Part shown: positions 11,085 through 21,755 of the stretch, one piece after another
Layout of the letters: each line of letters opens with the position of its first letter
Numbering within the stretch: position 1 is the first letter of the stretch
Assembly: GCA_015484905.1 (NCBI GenBank)
Contig: WFUN01000109.1
Location: 1 to 32,421, forward strand
Source of the DNA: Hydrogenimonas sp.
GTDB lineage: Bacteria > Campylobacterota > Campylobacteria > Campylobacterales > Hydrogenimonadaceae
DNA length: 32,421 nucleotides
Reading direction: 5' to 3'
Position numbers and translations under genes: made by a program
Notes under the pieces: model-generated
What the model was told of the DNA's origin: nothing
Databases searched by the model: none
Seen by the model: the letters and a program-made list of their open reading frames with translations, nothing else

Positions 11085-12581
11085 TCATATCATACCACGC
11101 ATCATCAGGCTCCAGTAAAGAGGTTTGAGTATGTACAGATCAAAAGCCCACCACACTCCGCGGGGTATGGAGGGATCAAAGGGAAAAGAGGAGGCCTCTC
11201 CGTCATAATTGAATTCGGCAAGCATTATCTTGCCATACTGCGTTTTGAGAGGACAGACGGTATACCCGTCAAATCTGGCCTGCAAATCCTCTCCTTTTAT
11301 AGCGGCTGTTAAATTTTCCTGCACAACTGCAGCTTGATATCTTGTCGAACCCCCTGTCTTTCCGAGAGGAATACCAAGTATATCTCCAACTCCAAAAACA
11401 TTTTTGTACTTTATATGCTGAAGTGTATATCTATCGCATGCAAGCCAACCTTTTGCCGTCCCTTTCTGCCAGCCAAGAGGAGAGTTGGCCACAATATCCA
11501 CAGCCTTCATTGGAGGTACCACATGTATAAAATCATACTCCATTTCAACCTTCTCTTTTTTGGAAACCATATCGTACTCTTCCAAATCGGGATCATACTC
11601 TCCTTTTGAATAAGATATATGCTCGAATGTGGCTATCTTGTTTTGCGGATCGATCTTTCGAAGAACATGGTTCCATCTGTTGTCAATGTTCCCATACATT
11701 GTGCACACATCCTCTACAAGAGTTCTGTTGTAGTTTTGCAAACCGAAAAGCTTTGAACCGCTCTTGCAGAAACTGGCTCTTATTCTCCTGTGAATGTCAC
11801 TGCCTCCCCCTGGTCCGTTTCCGCGGAGAAAGTCGTTGCTCAGATATAGAATCTTCTGTGGTGCGCCGCCGCATTTGATTGGAGTATCTGGTTGCGTGTA
11901 GATGACATTCAGGGGGTTGGCCTCACTCTTTTTTTGTGCCGCCGCCCTAAGCTGCCCAAACCATCGCCATGTAAGTGCGCCTCCCCTTGCGGTACCTTTT
12001 TCAATGTCATTTAGATATACGCTTGCTATACCGTTTTGTCCTACCAACTCTGCCCTCATGCCTTCAATTCCTTCGTAGTTGTACTGAAGCCCTGTGGCGA
12101 CTACAAGAAAGTCATATTTGATCTTTCCGTTCCTGGCGGTCTCTACGAGATCAGCATCGGGATCAAAAGCGCAGACTTTGTCTTTTATCCATCTCACACC
12201 TTCTGGCAGAAGTTTGGAATTCGGTTTTTTTATCTCCTCCTCGGTGTACAATCCCGCGGCTATAAAAACCTGACCAGGTTGATAGAGATGTGTCTCATTG
12301 GGTGCGATAACGATAATTTCAGCATTTGGCACCGCTTGTCGCAGCCGCGCGGCCGCCATAACTCCTCCCGTACCGGCTCCGACAATTATGATACGGGCTT
12401 TTGCTTTGCTGACGGAATTTTTTTCCTCTCCGGCTTTAAGTGGCACTTTGCCAAACATGGCGGACAGACTTGCCGCTCCCAGCAGTTTCAGCGCTTCCCG
12501 GCGACTCACTCTCTGCGTCTTTGTAATATTTTCGATAATTTTCGAAAAATGGATGAAATCTTTTTTCTCCATAAAAATCAA
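11085..12581 (-). CDS. FAD-dependent oxidoreductase, sulfide:quinone oxidoreductase-like, with Tat-like N-terminus
   Basis: SRREALKLLGAASLSAMFG leader, ARIIIVGAGTGGVMAAARLR FAD site, QPDTPIKCGGAPQKILYLS (SQR-like Cys motif), NVFGVGDILGIPLGKTGGSTRYQAAVVQENL. Confidence 0.8.
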   Translation of the reverse strand: MIFMEKKDFIHFSKIIENITKTQRVSRREALKLLGAASLSAMFGKVPLKAGEEKNSVSKAKARIIIVGAGTGGVMAAARLRQAVPNAEIIVIAPNETHLYQPGQVFIAAGLYTEEEIKKPNSKLLPEGVRWIKDKVCAFDPDADLVETARNGKIKYDFLVVATGLQYNYEGIEGMRAELVGQNGIASVYLNDIEKGTARGGALTWRWFGQLRAAAQKKSEANPLNVIYTQPDTPIKCGGAPQKILYLSNDFLRGNGPGGGSDIHRRIRASFCKSGSKLFGLQNYNRTLVEDVCTMYGNIDNRWNHVLRKIDPQNKIATFEHISYSKGEYDPDLEEYDMVSKKEKVEMEYDFIHVVPPMKAVDIVANSPLGWQKGTAKGWLACDRYTLQHIKYKNVFGVGDILGIPLGKTGGSTRYQAAVVQENLTAAIKGEDLQARFDGYTVCPLKTQYGKIMLAEFNYDGEASSFPFDPSIPRGVWWAFDLYILKPLYWSLMMRGMI

Positions 12582-12606
12582 CTCCTGTCATTAGAAAAAT
12601 CGGATA

Positions 12607-14220
12607 TTATGGCAATATTTTGTCAACGAGAAACTGTATAGACTCTTTTTTATTAAACTCATTGATCTGAAGTACTCCGGTCAGGGTGACGAGCTCTCCT
12701 CTTCTTATCTCTTTATCAAATCCAAATTGAATCGCCTGAAGCAGTCTGCGCCCATTTCCCAATACGAGCTTAAGATGATCGCTGTTTGCACCAATCTGTC
12801 GTGCCTCCAGCACCTGCACATCTTTGATCAGAAACCTGGGACGATTGTTGGCCTCGCCATAAGGCTCGTAATGCTCTATCAGCTCCATAAGCTCCCAGTC
12901 GATCTCATCTATGGGCAGCTCTCCCATAACGTCTTCTTTCGAGACAAACATCGAAGGATCGATCTTTTCTGCGTGATTGCATATCTCATCCCTGAAAGCA
13001 TTCAGGTCCTTTGACGCAAGCGTAAGACCGGCAGCCATCCTGTGCCCTCCGAACCTGATCAGATATCTTTCACTCATTTGCAAAAGAGAGAAAAGATCGA
13101 CCTCCCCGATACTCCTGCCGCTTCCTTTCGCCACACCGTTTTCCATGCACAGTACGATTGCCGGCTTGCCATATCGGTCTACAAGACGGGAAGCTACGAT
13201 TCCAACAACCCCTTCGTGCCATCCCTCTTTGCCTACCACTATTATCGGTGCTGCCGGATCCGCCATTCGCATCGCCTCTTCCATGGTTTTGGATTCTATG
13301 CTCCTTCTTAAGCGGTTCATCTCTTCGAGCTGCAACCAGTAACGATTCGCCTCACCGGAATTTTTCGATCTCAAAAACCTCAACGCCTCGGAAGCATCTT
13401 CCATTCTGCCTGCACTGTTGATACGCGGAGCGACTGAAAATCCGATGTCTGCGGCTGCAAAACGTTTTTTCCCCAAATGGGTCCTGATCGCTTCAAGAGC
13501 CGGACGAGTTGAAGCGCAAAATATTTTCAATCCCTTCCTTACGAGTGCACGGTTGATAGAAACCAGCGGCATGACATCTGCTATGATGGCCAGAGTGAGC
13601 AAATCCAGAAACCGAGACATTTCAAAGTCCATTCCAAGCCTCTTTTTAAGCGCTCCGACAAGGAACCACGCCACCTGTGCACCACAAATTTCAGGGTATG
13701 CAAAACTGCACTCTGCCTTTTTGGGATTGATAATGGCATACGCATCGGGCAGGGTCTGCGCAACGGTATGGTGGTCTGTTATTATCAGGTCAATACCACG
13801 TATTTTACAGATATCGGCTGCTTCAAATGCAGTGATTCCATTGTCGACAGTAATTATTACATCTGCATCGATTCTGTTCAAAAGCGCCGGAGAGATACCG
13901 TATCCATCTTTGAAACGGTTTGGAATAACCACTTCGACAGGATACTCTGCCAGTTCGAAAAACTCTTCCATTATCGCACTCGATACCACACCATCGACAT
14001 CATAGTCGCCTACTACGACAATCTTCTCTTTCTCTTCAATGGCTTGCACTATTCGCTCGACCGCCCGTTGCATATCATGAAAATCGAAGGGATCAGGAAG
14101 ATCTGCCAGCCCTTTGAAACCTTTCTCAAAGCGGGCGGCAAGAAGAGCGGCGATCTTCGCTTTTGTAAGCTTGGGAATATTTGAGTCGATCTCGATGGAC
14201 CTGATTAAAGACCTACTCAT
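12607..14220 (-). CDS. recJ: Single-stranded-DNA-specific exonuclease RecJ
   Basis: [64 protein letters not shown]. Start chosen at MSRSLIRS (14220), not the track's 14325, which runs deep into pyrG. Confidence 0.93.
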   Translation of the reverse strand: MSRSLIRSIEIDSNIPKLTKAKIAALLAARFEKGFKGLADLPDPFDFHDMQRAVERIVQAIEEKEKIVVVGDYDVDGVVSSAIMEEFFELAEYPVEVVIPNRFKDGYGISPALLNRIDADVIITVDNGITAFEAADICKIRGIDLIITDHHTVAQTLPDAYAIINPKKAECSFAYPEICGAQVAWFLVGALKKRLGMDFEMSRFLDLLTLAIIADVMPLVSINRALVRKGLKIFCASTRPALEAIRTHLGKKRFAAADIGFSVAPRINSAGRMEDASEALRFLRSKNSGEANRYWLQLEEMNRLRRSIESKTMEEAMRMADPAAPIIVVGKEGWHEGVVGIVASRLVDRYGKPAIVLCMENGVAKGSGRSIGEVDLFSLLQMSERYLIRFGGHRMAAGLTLASKDLNAFRDEICNHAEKIDPSMFVSKEDVMGELPIDEIDWELMELIEHYEPYGEANNRPRFLIKDVQVLEARQIGANSDHLKLVLGNGRRLLQAIQFGFDKEIRRGELVTLTGVLQINEFNKKESIQFLVDKILP

Positions 14221-15847
14221 TTTCAGAATTTTTGGCAGCCAGAGACGCTTTGGCGAATGCCAGAATGGAGGGATTCGGGTTTTGCAGGCGAGAAGTGAAT
14301 TCAGGATGAAACTGAACACCGACAAACCACGGATGACCCACTACCTCTACGGCCTCGATCAGTCCGTTGGACTCTCCGGAAACTATCATACCACCTTTTT
14401 CCAGTTTTTCCCTGTAAGCCGGATTTGCCTCATATCTGTGCCTATGGCGCTCGTAAATTATCTTTTTGCCGCCATACGCTTCAAAAAGTTTGGTGCCCTC
14501 TTTTATCTCGCATGGATATGCGCCCAGACGCATTGTTCCACCAAGCGGACTTTTATGTGTACGTACCTGCTTCTGGCCCAGCCGATCGATAAACTCATCT
14601 ATCAGATAGATAACAGGATGTTTTGTCTTAGGGTCGAATTCGACAGAATTGGCCTCCTCTATTTTCAAAACATTTCTGGTAAACTCTATAAGGCTGAGCT
14701 GCATACCCAGACATATTCCCAGGTAGGGAATCTTGTTCTCTCTTGCATATCGGATCGCTTCTATTTTACCCTCGACTCCACGCACACCAAAACCTCCGGC
14801 AACCAAGATCCCATTCACATCCCCTATCGTCTCTTCTACCCCTTTTTCTTCGATATCTTCGCTGTCTACCCATTTTATGCCTATTTTGGTATCGAGTGCG
14901 GCACCGGCATGTATCAAGGCTTCCGTAAGAGACTTGTAAGACTCTTTGAGGTTTAAATATTTGCCGACGAAGGCTATGGTTATCTCATCGCGCGGTGCTA
15001 TAATCCGTTTGACGAGAATATCCCACTCTTCCATATTTGGCTCGCCATCCGTAAGACGAAAGCGTTTGATCAGAGGATTCATTATCCCATCTTTCAAAAA
15101 GTTTAGCGGCACCTGATAAATCGTGGGAGCATCCATACACTCTATAACACTGTCCATATCGACATCGCAACTGACCGCAATCTTTTTTCTCAACTCTTTC
15201 GGAAGAGGCTTTTCGCATCTGGCAATAATCATATGAGGAGTTATTCCTATTCGTCTCAACTCCTGTACGCTATGTTGTGTCGGCTTGGTTTTCAACTCAC
15301 CGGCAGCCTGAATATAGGGTACCAACGTAACGTGTATATTGATTACATGATCGCTGCCCAGCTCATGCTTGATCTGGCGAATCGTCTCCAAAAAAGGCAG
15401 CCCTTCGATATCTCCGACCGTTCCGCCAAGTTCCACGATCAATATGTCCTTGCCTTTTCCGGCTTCGAATATACGCTGTTTGACCTCTCCCACAATATGG
15501 GGAATCACCTGAATGGTTTTGCCAAGGTACTCACCTTTTCGCTCTTTCGTCAAAACAGAATGGTAGATCTGCCCGGTCGTAAAATTATTCTTTTTGCCAA
15601 GATCTACATTTAAAAAGCGTTCATAGTGGCCAAGATCAAGATCCGTTTCGGCTCCGTCGGCTGTAACGAAGACCTCTCCATGCTCAAGCGGACTCATAGT
15701 GCCCGGATCCATATTCAAATAGGGGTCCATTTTCAAAATAGAGACGTCGAGCCCCGTCTGTTTAAGCAGTGTTCCCACACTTGCTGCGGTAATTCCTTTG
15801 CCAAGCGAGCTCAAAACTCCACCCGTTACGAAAATATATTTTGTCAT
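14213..15847 (-). CDS. pyrG: CTP synthase
   Basis: [67 protein letters not shown], glutaminase motif [15 protein letters not shown]. Confidence 0.98.
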   Translation of the reverse strand: MTKYIFVTGGVLSSLGKGITAASVGTLLKQTGLDVSILKMDPYLNMDPGTMSPLEHGEVFVTADGAETDLDLGHYERFLNVDLGKKNNFTTGQIYHSVLTKERKGEYLGKTIQVIPHIVGEVKQRIFEAGKGKDILIVELGGTVGDIEGLPFLETIRQIKHELGSDHVINIHVTLVPYIQAAGELKTKPTQHSVQELRRIGITPHMIIARCEKPLPKELRKKIAVSCDVDMDSVIECMDAPTIYQVPLNFLKDGIMNPLIKRFRLTDGEPNMEEWDILVKRIIAPRDEITIAFVGKYLNLKESYKSLTEALIHAGAALDTKIGIKWVDSEDIEEKGVEETIGDVNGILVAGGFGVRGVEGKIEAIRYARENKIPYLGICLGMQLSLIEFTRNVLKIEEANSVEFDPKTKHPVIYLIDEFIDRLGQKQVRTHKSPLGGTMRLGAYPCEIKEGTKLFEAYGGKKIIYERHRHRYEANPAYREKLEKGGMIVSGESNGLIEAVEVVGHPWFVGVQFHPEFTSRLQNPNPSILAFAKASLAAKNSENE

Positions 15848-15935
15848 ATCTGCCCCAACTCAGTGAATATTTCGGAATTTTAACAAAAGAGCGCTTAAGA
15901 GGCGCCTTGCAGCAACCAGAGCACATATACGGATA

Positions 15936-17540
15936 TCATATTCCCAATCGGCATCTCATAGCTTCCGCTACAAGACGTTTGGCCATCTCTTCACTCTGTA
16001 TAACTATATGACCGATACTCATATCTTCAATCATGCGGGCTTCGGCTTCACTCTGAACCTTTACAACGATATTGGCCAGTGGTGCCGTATGATTAAGTGC
16101 TTTACAAATCAGGCGCATATGATGAGGATTGTCCACCGCCACGATTACGGCACTGACTTTATCTACATCGAAACTCTTCAGAACCTCTTCATTCGCGGCA
16201 TTGGCGAAAAAGATAGGCTCGCCCATCTTCTGACCCAACTCCATTCTGTGTATATCGTGCTCGAGCACGATATACTGAACCTCCTGCTTTTTGAGCTCTT
16301 CTGCCACATGTTGCCCCAAAGGACCGAATCCACAGACTATTATATGATTTTTGAAGCCGGTAGAGTGGAGTATTGGTTCCGGCTCCGGCTCCGTATAAAA
16401 CAGGTCGGCTATCGCTCGTATGTTGGAGAGAATGAATACTGAAATAATCATGGAGAGAACCACAGCTGCCAGCAAAATCTGTACTGAGCGTGGTTCCAGT
16501 AGATCGTTTGAGGATGCAAGAGCGAAAACCGCAAGTGAAAACTCCCCAACCTGTGAAAGCGCCAACGCCGCTTTAACGGCTGCACGAAAGCGTGTAAAAA
16601 ATTGTAGGAAAAATAGAATTATACAGAACTTGACAACCATTATGGAAATAGCGGAAAAAGCGACCAAATCTATATTCTTGAAAACGGTATTCAGATCTAT
16701 CTGCATACCGACTGTAACAAAAAAGAGCCCCAACAGCAGATCCCGAAACGGAATCAGTTCAGCCTCTATCTGATATTTGTATTTTGTCTCGGCTAACATC
16801 ATCCCGGCGAGAAAAGCGCCGAGCGAATAGGTAAAGCCGAACAGATGTGCCAGTTCGGCCGATCCGATTACCAGAAAAAGTACTGTTCCCATGAAAACTT
16901 CCGAAGAGTCCGCTTTTGTAACCCAGCCAAGAGACCACTCGAAAACGTACCTGCCCAATAGGTATATAATTACTCCTACGACCAGAGCGTCTATGGCAAT
17001 TTCAAGAAACATTCCCGCTATATCGCTGTCATTGGAGGAGAAGATGGTAATCATAAGCAGAATAGGAATTACTGCCATGTCCTGAAAAATCAGTATCCCG
17101 ACCGATTTTCTGCCAAACGGAGTCTGAACCTGACCTGTTTCATTCAATGTTTTAAGAACAATCGCGGTCGAAGAGAGTGCAAGAGCAAACCCCGTTATAA
17201 TCGCTCCCTCCATTGTCATCCCGTACCAATATGCAACCCCGCCGAAAAAAAGGGCGCTCAGCAGCAGCTGCATCGAACCGAAAAGAAGAACCTCTTTTCG
17301 CATTGCTATAAGCTGTCTGAATGAAAACTCCAGACCAATGGTAAACATTAAAAAAACTATTCCAAACTCTGCAATTTTCTCCAGCTCGGCAAAATTGCCG
17401 TGATGCAGTCCGAAAATAGCGGAAATTGCGACACCTGTCATTATATAGCCGATAATTGTTGGAATTCCGGCCCTCTTTAAAACCGAATTTATGGCTACAG
17501 AGAGAAACATGCCTGTGAGTATTATTGGAAGATAAGTCAC
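15936..17540 (-). CDS. Monovalent cation:proton antiporter-2 family (KefB-like) with C-terminal TrkA-N (RCK) domain
   Basis: Multiple TM segments (GIPTIIGYIMTGVAISAIFGL, GIVFLMFTIGLEFSFRQL) and HIIVCGFGPLGQHVAEELKKQEVQYIVLEHD. Confidence 0.92.
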   Translation of the reverse strand: MTYLPIILTGMFLSVAINSVLKRAGIPTIIGYIMTGVAISAIFGLHHGNFAELEKIAEFGIVFLMFTIGLEFSFRQLIAMRKEVLLFGSMQLLLSALFFGGVAYWYGMTMEGAIITGFALALSSTAIVLKTLNETGQVQTPFGRKSVGILIFQDMAVIPILLMITIFSSNDSDIAGMFLEIAIDALVVGVIIYLLGRYVFEWSLGWVTKADSSEVFMGTVLFLVIGSAELAHLFGFTYSLGAFLAGMMLAETKYKYQIEAELIPFRDLLLGLFFVTVGMQIDLNTVFKNIDLVAFSAISIMVVKFCIILFFLQFFTRFRAAVKAALALSQVGEFSLAVFALASSNDLLEPRSVQILLAAVVLSMIISVFILSNIRAIADLFYTEPEPEPILHSTGFKNHIIVCGFGPLGQHVAEELKKQEVQYIVLEHDIHRMELGQKMGEPIFFANAANEEVLKSFDVDKVSAVIVAVDNPHHMRLICKALNHTAPLANIVVKVQSEAEARMIEDMSIGHIVIQSEEMAKRLVAEAMRCRLGI

Positions 17541-17745
17541 AATAGGCCTTTTGTTTCAAATTATAGCAAAGTATGTATCTGCGCTTTGAGCGCTTTTTGT
17601 TATATTTGACGATCGCTATATGCAACGTACCTGCATTTTTCTGTATTATTACCACGGCCCGAGCATTGTACCGACATCCGATACATAGAATGATAGCTGA
17701 ATGAATTATGATAAAATAGAGAAATAGCTTAAAAGAGGAGCATGT

Positions 17746-18222
17746 GTGAACCTAACGCATCTTGACGAAAAGAATCGCCCGAAAATGGTCGATGTAGGAG
17801 AAAAAAATCCCACAAAACGGAAAGCCGTCGCCAGTGGTATCATCTCCATGACTCCTGAAGCATACTCCGCTGTCATAGACAATACCGCCAAAAAAGGCCC
17901 GGTTCTGCAAACAGCGGTAGTAGCTTCAATCATGGGAGCGAAAAAGACAGCGGAAATTATCCCGATGTGCCATCCTCTGCTTTTAAATGCAATAGATTGC
18001 AAAGTAGATGAGCTTCCGGATCTGCCCGGTTTCAAACTCACTGTCACGGTAAAACTGAGCGGTAAAACCGGTGTTGAAATGGAGGCTCTGACAGGCGTGA
18101 GTATAGGACTGCTAACCATATACGATATGCTCAAAGCCATCGACAAAGAGATGGAGATCCACGATATACGGCTCGAATCGAAAGAAGGAGGCAAAAGTGG
18201 CTCTTTTAAACGAAAAAAATAA
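17746..18222 (+). CDS. moaC: Cyclic pyranopterin monophosphate synthase MoaC
   Basis: [29 protein letters not shown]...[22 protein letters not shown]...[30 protein letters not shown] start. Confidence 0.97.
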   Translation: MNLTHLDEKNRPKMVDVGEKNPTKRKAVASGIISMTPEAYSAVIDNTAKKGPVLQTAVVASIMGAKKTAEIIPMCHPLLLNAIDCKVDELPDLPGFKLTVTVKLSGKTGVEMEALTGVSIGLLTIYDMLKAIDKEMEIHDIRLESKEGGKSGSFKRKK

Positions 18223-18466
18223 AAAGGCCAAAATCGAATATCCATGCGAATGGAGATACAAGGTGATAGGCAAAGAGAAAAAAAATATAGAGAACGCCGT
18301 CAAATCCATACTGGGCGAAAAGGCCCATTCTCTTGCCTTTTCAAAATGCTCACGTAATGGAAGCTATTACAGTTATGAGCTCAAAACCCTCGTGCATAGC
18401 GAAGAGGAACGAATAGATATTTTCAGACAGTTGAAACGACACACTCATCTTGATATGGTACTTTAA
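18197..18466 (+). CDS. DUF493/YbeD-like protein
   Basis: [29 protein letters not shown]...[39 protein letters not shown]; overlaps the end of moaC. Confidence 0.8.
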   Translation: MALLNEKNKKAKIEYPCEWRYKVIGKEKKNIENAVKSILGEKAHSLAFSKCSRNGSYYSYELKTLVHSEEERIDIFRQLKRHTHLDMVL

Positions 18467-18474
18467 GGATCGAT

Positions 18475-19572
18475 ATGGATATAGAACTCAAAAATTTCTA
18501 CGAAAAAGCCATCGGGAAGGGTCTTGATAAAAGTGAGGCACTCAAAGAGGCGATAGAAAAGAGTATTGAAAGTGTAGTGCACCGATACGGCAGTATGTCT
18601 GCAAGGAACCTGAGTGAAGCATTTTGCGAATCTCTTGCCAAAGAGCTTCCTGAAATTTCCGAAGCTGATGAGAACATCTTGCAATATGCATTTGAACGGC
18701 TTATCGAAACGATTCAGAAACCAAAGGAAAAAGAGATAGAGAGACTGATAATCGAAATAGACCGGCTCCAGCGTCACTTAAATACTGAAGAGCAGGAGCT
18801 TCAAAGAAGTCTGCGTGAGCTTTTCGTTGGCATAGAAAGCGCCGGACACAAAAGCCCTTCCGAAATAAGAAATATATGGAAAGAGGCTCTTGAAAACACC
18901 GAGCTGGGACATGTAGAAGGGTTGGGAATCCTTACCGAAACAATTGAGGCGGCACTTGTAGCTGCGCTGGAAGAGGCAGAAGATATCGAAAGTTCCGTCA
19001 GAGAGGTTGTAAGACAGATAACCCATAAAGCAGTCGGTGAGGGAATTTTGAGCGCAGCAAGAATTCGAGCCATTCTTACAACCATATTGATGAAGGCATC
19101 GGAGCTTGCCGAAGCTACACCCAATCTTGCAGAAGAGATAATACACGGAACAGTTTATGGCATAAACGATGCTCTCATTTCTACAATAAAACAGCTGAAA
19201 AACCAACTCCATTTCGCTCCGGAAGAGCAAGAAGCGGGTCATATCAACTGGAATGAGCTGATACTTATGCTCTCACGCAGCGATGAGCTCTACAAAGAGA
19301 TCATCAACGATGTGGCATCCAGAAACTCCTCTTTTGTAAGAGATATTCTGCTCGGATGTTCAGATGTGATAGGAAACCAGTTTGCGGAATTGAAACGCAT
19401 AAGCACCGAAACTATCGAAATTGCCGGAAAGAAACTCTCTTCGTTCGCAAAAGAGGCGGCCATAAAAGGGGCGGAGCTGAAAGAACAGTTGACCGCCGAA
19501 GCAAAAAAACTCGGCGAAAAGGCATGGAAAAAAGCGCTTGAAATGGCTGAGGCGTACAAAGGCAAGAGATAG
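18475..19572 (+). CDS. Uncharacterised all-helical protein (possibly DUF6781-like)
   Basis: 365-aa ORF with RBS AAGGA; long amphipathic helices and Ala/Glu/Lys-rich coiled-coil composition; no recognised catalytic motif. Confidence 0.7.
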   Translation: MDIELKNFYEKAIGKGLDKSEALKEAIEKSIESVVHRYGSMSARNLSEAFCESLAKELPEISEADENILQYAFERLIETIQKPKEKEIERLIIEIDRLQRHLNTEEQELQRSLRELFVGIESAGHKSPSEIRNIWKEALENTELGHVEGLGILTETIEAALVAALEEAEDIESSVREVVRQITHKAVGEGILSAARIRAILTTILMKASELAEATPNLAEEIIHGTVYGINDALISTIKQLKNQLHFAPEEQEAGHINWNELILMLSRSDELYKEIINDVASRNSSFVRDILLGCSDVIGNQFAELKRISTETIEIAGKKLSSFAKEAAIKGAELKEQLTAEAKKLGEKAWKKALEMAEAYKGKR

Positions 19573-19599
19573 GGGACGCTTTAATAGAATTTTTGGATA

Positions 19600-20688
19600 T
19601 TACTCCATATCTTTTGCCATTACAAAAAGGTCGCTAAAGCTCTCTTTGAAGTCGCGGCAGCGTCCGCATATCTTATCGCCTCCGGTATAAAGAAAGGCAA
19701 CGTTGCACTCTTCGCATATTTCAAACTCATGCTTGACAAGCAGCTGCACTCTGTCGAACGCAAACTCTGTCATACTCAAGGAGCTGCAGCTTTCCATGGC
19801 CTGCGGTTCGCATACGTCATTACATATGGAACATGCAATACATTTACCCATTTGAAAGATGATTCCTGTTCCGTCATGCAAAACCGAAAGAGCTTCCGTC
19901 GGACAGAATACCACACACTCCTGACAATTTGTACAGCTCTGTTTATCTATCTTTTTGTTGATGACAAAAAAGAAGTGGCCATTTTCGGTCTCAATATTTT
20001 CCGGAAAGTTTTCAACTGCCAGCTTAAGGGAGTTTTTCAAAAGCACTCTCTTCAATGGCACCTTTTCCGCTCTGTAGCTCATCATCTCGCTCAAACTCTC
20101 TCCGCTTTCCAAATTTTTCACAACACCGGTCATCTTTTTCAAAATATTACGACGTTCTGTATTCCCGGTATTGTCGGAAACTTTGAAAATTTTTTCGATA
20201 CCTTTTTTCATCCCGCACGATCCAAGAAAATTTCTTGCCTCGTCAATCTTTGCTTCTATCGATCTTAAAACCAGGCCATCGCGGTTTATATGACATCCTT
20301 CGCAATGTGCCATATCGCATGCTATATCTCTGTTTTTCCTGATTACAGCTGAAGCCAAATGTTCACTTGAAAGCGCAGCAAGACATGGAACATCCTCTTT
20401 GCATGATATTTTTTGTTTTGCGCTTTTCGAAAACTCCAGAATAAAGCGGTTGGGATCGAAAGTTTCGCTTATAAGCGCCTCGGTAGGGCAACTTCCGATA
20501 CAGGCGGTACAGCCGGTGCACCTATTTGCATCGAGTGTCAGTTTGCCGCGATCGAAAACCATCGCATTCTCGGGGCATAGTTCGATACAGAACATACACT
20601 CGTTTTTCGCAAAATCGCTCCTCAGGCACTTGAGATAGTCAAATTTAAAAAACTCTCCTTGTTTTATATGTTCATTTTGCATCTGCAA
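19600..20688 (-). CDS. Polyferredoxin-like 4Fe-4S protein with C-terminal CxxC pairs
   Basis: CMFCIELCPE + CTGCTACIGSCP, CEGC, CTNCQECVVFCP + CIACSICNDVCEP, CEECN...CGRC. Confidence 0.88.
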   Translation of the reverse strand: MQMQNEHIKQGEFFKFDYLKCLRSDFAKNECMFCIELCPENAMVFDRGKLTLDANRCTGCTACIGSCPTEALISETFDPNRFILEFSKSAKQKISCKEDVPCLAALSSEHLASAVIRKNRDIACDMAHCEGCHINRDGLVLRSIEAKIDEARNFLGSCGMKKGIEKIFKVSDNTGNTERRNILKKMTGVVKNLESGESLSEMMSYRAEKVPLKRVLLKNSLKLAVENFPENIETENGHFFFVINKKIDKQSCTNCQECVVFCPTEALSVLHDGTGIIFQMGKCIACSICNDVCEPQAMESCSSLSMTEFAFDRVQLLVKHEFEICEECNVAFLYTGGDKICGRCRDFKESFSDLFVMAKDME

Positions 20689-21250
20689 CCCTCTTCTCTT
20701 TGACCAAAGAGGAGTAGTCGGTCAACAAAAACTCGACTGTAAAATCACATATATCGCGATAAAACGGCGTCTGAGCCATCGGTTTTACAGCAATAAGAAA
20801 AGGAACGATCCATCTTATTAGATGTCTGTTTAAAAACTCAATCTGTGTAACTTCATCATTCTGGCTTATCATGCTTTGCATAAATCCCAACTCTATTCCC
20901 GCATGATCGGGAACATAAAGCTTGGAACAATCCAGACTCAAATCATAGCCATGGCTGAAGTAAAACTGCATTACAGGATTTTGCAATCCTATGAGTATCT
21001 CGTTTTTACTGTCCATAACCGATGATTCTATTGGATGGTTGTGAATATTGAACAAAGTGTTGTAATCAATATTCAACTCCTCCTTGATATATTCGACAGA
21101 GTTTTGTTCAAACCATTCAAAAGTATCGTCCCCCACTGTTTTGAGGAGCTCTCGATTTTTTGCAAGATCTCTCAGTGCTCTATCGTCGAGCTCTTCTGTG
21201 AATACGCGCGATAAAAAAGCATATATATAGAGTCTGGTTTTGCTATCCAT
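20672..21250 (-). CDS. TorD/DmsD-like molybdoenzyme chaperone
   Basis: Helical protein MDSKTRLYIYAFLSRVFTEELDDRALRDLA...YVPDHAGIELGFMQSMISQ...FLNRHLIRWIVPFLIAV...PFYRDICDFTVEFL; the PDHxGxELxFM-type motif is typical of TorD-family chaperones. Confidence 0.88.
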   Translation of the reverse strand: MDSKTRLYIYAFLSRVFTEELDDRALRDLAKNRELLKTVGDDTFEWFEQNSVEYIKEELNIDYNTLFNIHNHPIESSVMDSKNEILIGLQNPVMQFYFSHGYDLSLDCSKLYVPDHAGIELGFMQSMISQNDEVTQIEFLNRHLIRWIVPFLIAVKPMAQTPFYRDICDFTVEFLLTDYSSLVKEKRVADAK

Positions 21251-21344
21251 AAAAAGTCCTTGTAATTGTCAGACACCCCCAGATGTCATTGCAAAATCAA
21301 CCTTCTTCGGCCGGTATGTTGTTTTGCACAAAAAATTCAAAAAG

Positions 21345-21755
21345 CTACAAACAGCCTTTAAAAAATGACTTTTTAGGTGGAGGTGGGGCCTTTAGCTCTT
21401 CGGCATGTATGGTATTGCCGTTTCGGTCGTACGATCCGATTATCGTAACTTCATTCCTGTTCAAAGCCTCATCGAATTCGCTACGCTTGATCTTGTCGAG
21501 CTTTATGTTATAAGTCATACCCTCATCGTGCACATAAAGAACCAGCTCCTCTTTTATGGGATCACCAAAATCCCACTCTTTGAAACAACCTTCAAACCCA
21601 CACACTGCACTCTCGAGACGACAATCTTTGAACAGGTCGTTCTTTACACACCATTTTGTTGTCAGAAAGCCTTTTTTCTCAATCTCTTCGGTTTGAGCAA
21701 AGAGAGAAACCGCCAAAACCGTCGCTAACGCGGCAAACACTATCTTCTTCATCAT
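21345..21755 (-). CDS. Secreted Cys-rich protein of unknown function
   Basis: Signal peptide MMKKIVFAALATVLAVSLFAQ; WCVKNDLFKDCRLESAVCGFEGCFKEWDFG...FKGCL; start overlaps the stop of the upstream cytochrome gene. Confidence 0.75.
   Translation of the reverse strand: MMKKIVFAALATVLAVSLFAQTEEIEKKGFLTTKWCVKNDLFKDCRLESAVCGFEGCFKEWDFGDPIKEELVLYVHDEGMTYNIKLDKIKRSEFDEALNRNEVTIIGSYDRNGNTIHAEELKAPPPPKKSFFKGCL

Noticed and set aside
13418-14005. Long plus-strand ORF (195 aa) over recJ
   Set aside because: Antisense shadow of recJ with low-complexity, Ser/Ala-rich translation and no domain.
14221-14325. N-terminal extension of recJ in the ORF track
   Set aside because: Would overlap about 110 bp of pyrG and adds [35 protein letters not shown], which does not look like RecJ; the ATG at 14220 fits better.
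14114-14956. Plus-strand ORF (280 aa) over pyrG
   Set aside because: Antisense of a highly conserved gene; Phe/Tyr/Cys-rich translation without motif.
17581-17598. GCGCT-TTG-AGCGC-TTTTT hairpin considered as a terminator
   Set aside because: No plus-strand gene ends upstream of it and the stem is only 5 bp; purpose unclear.
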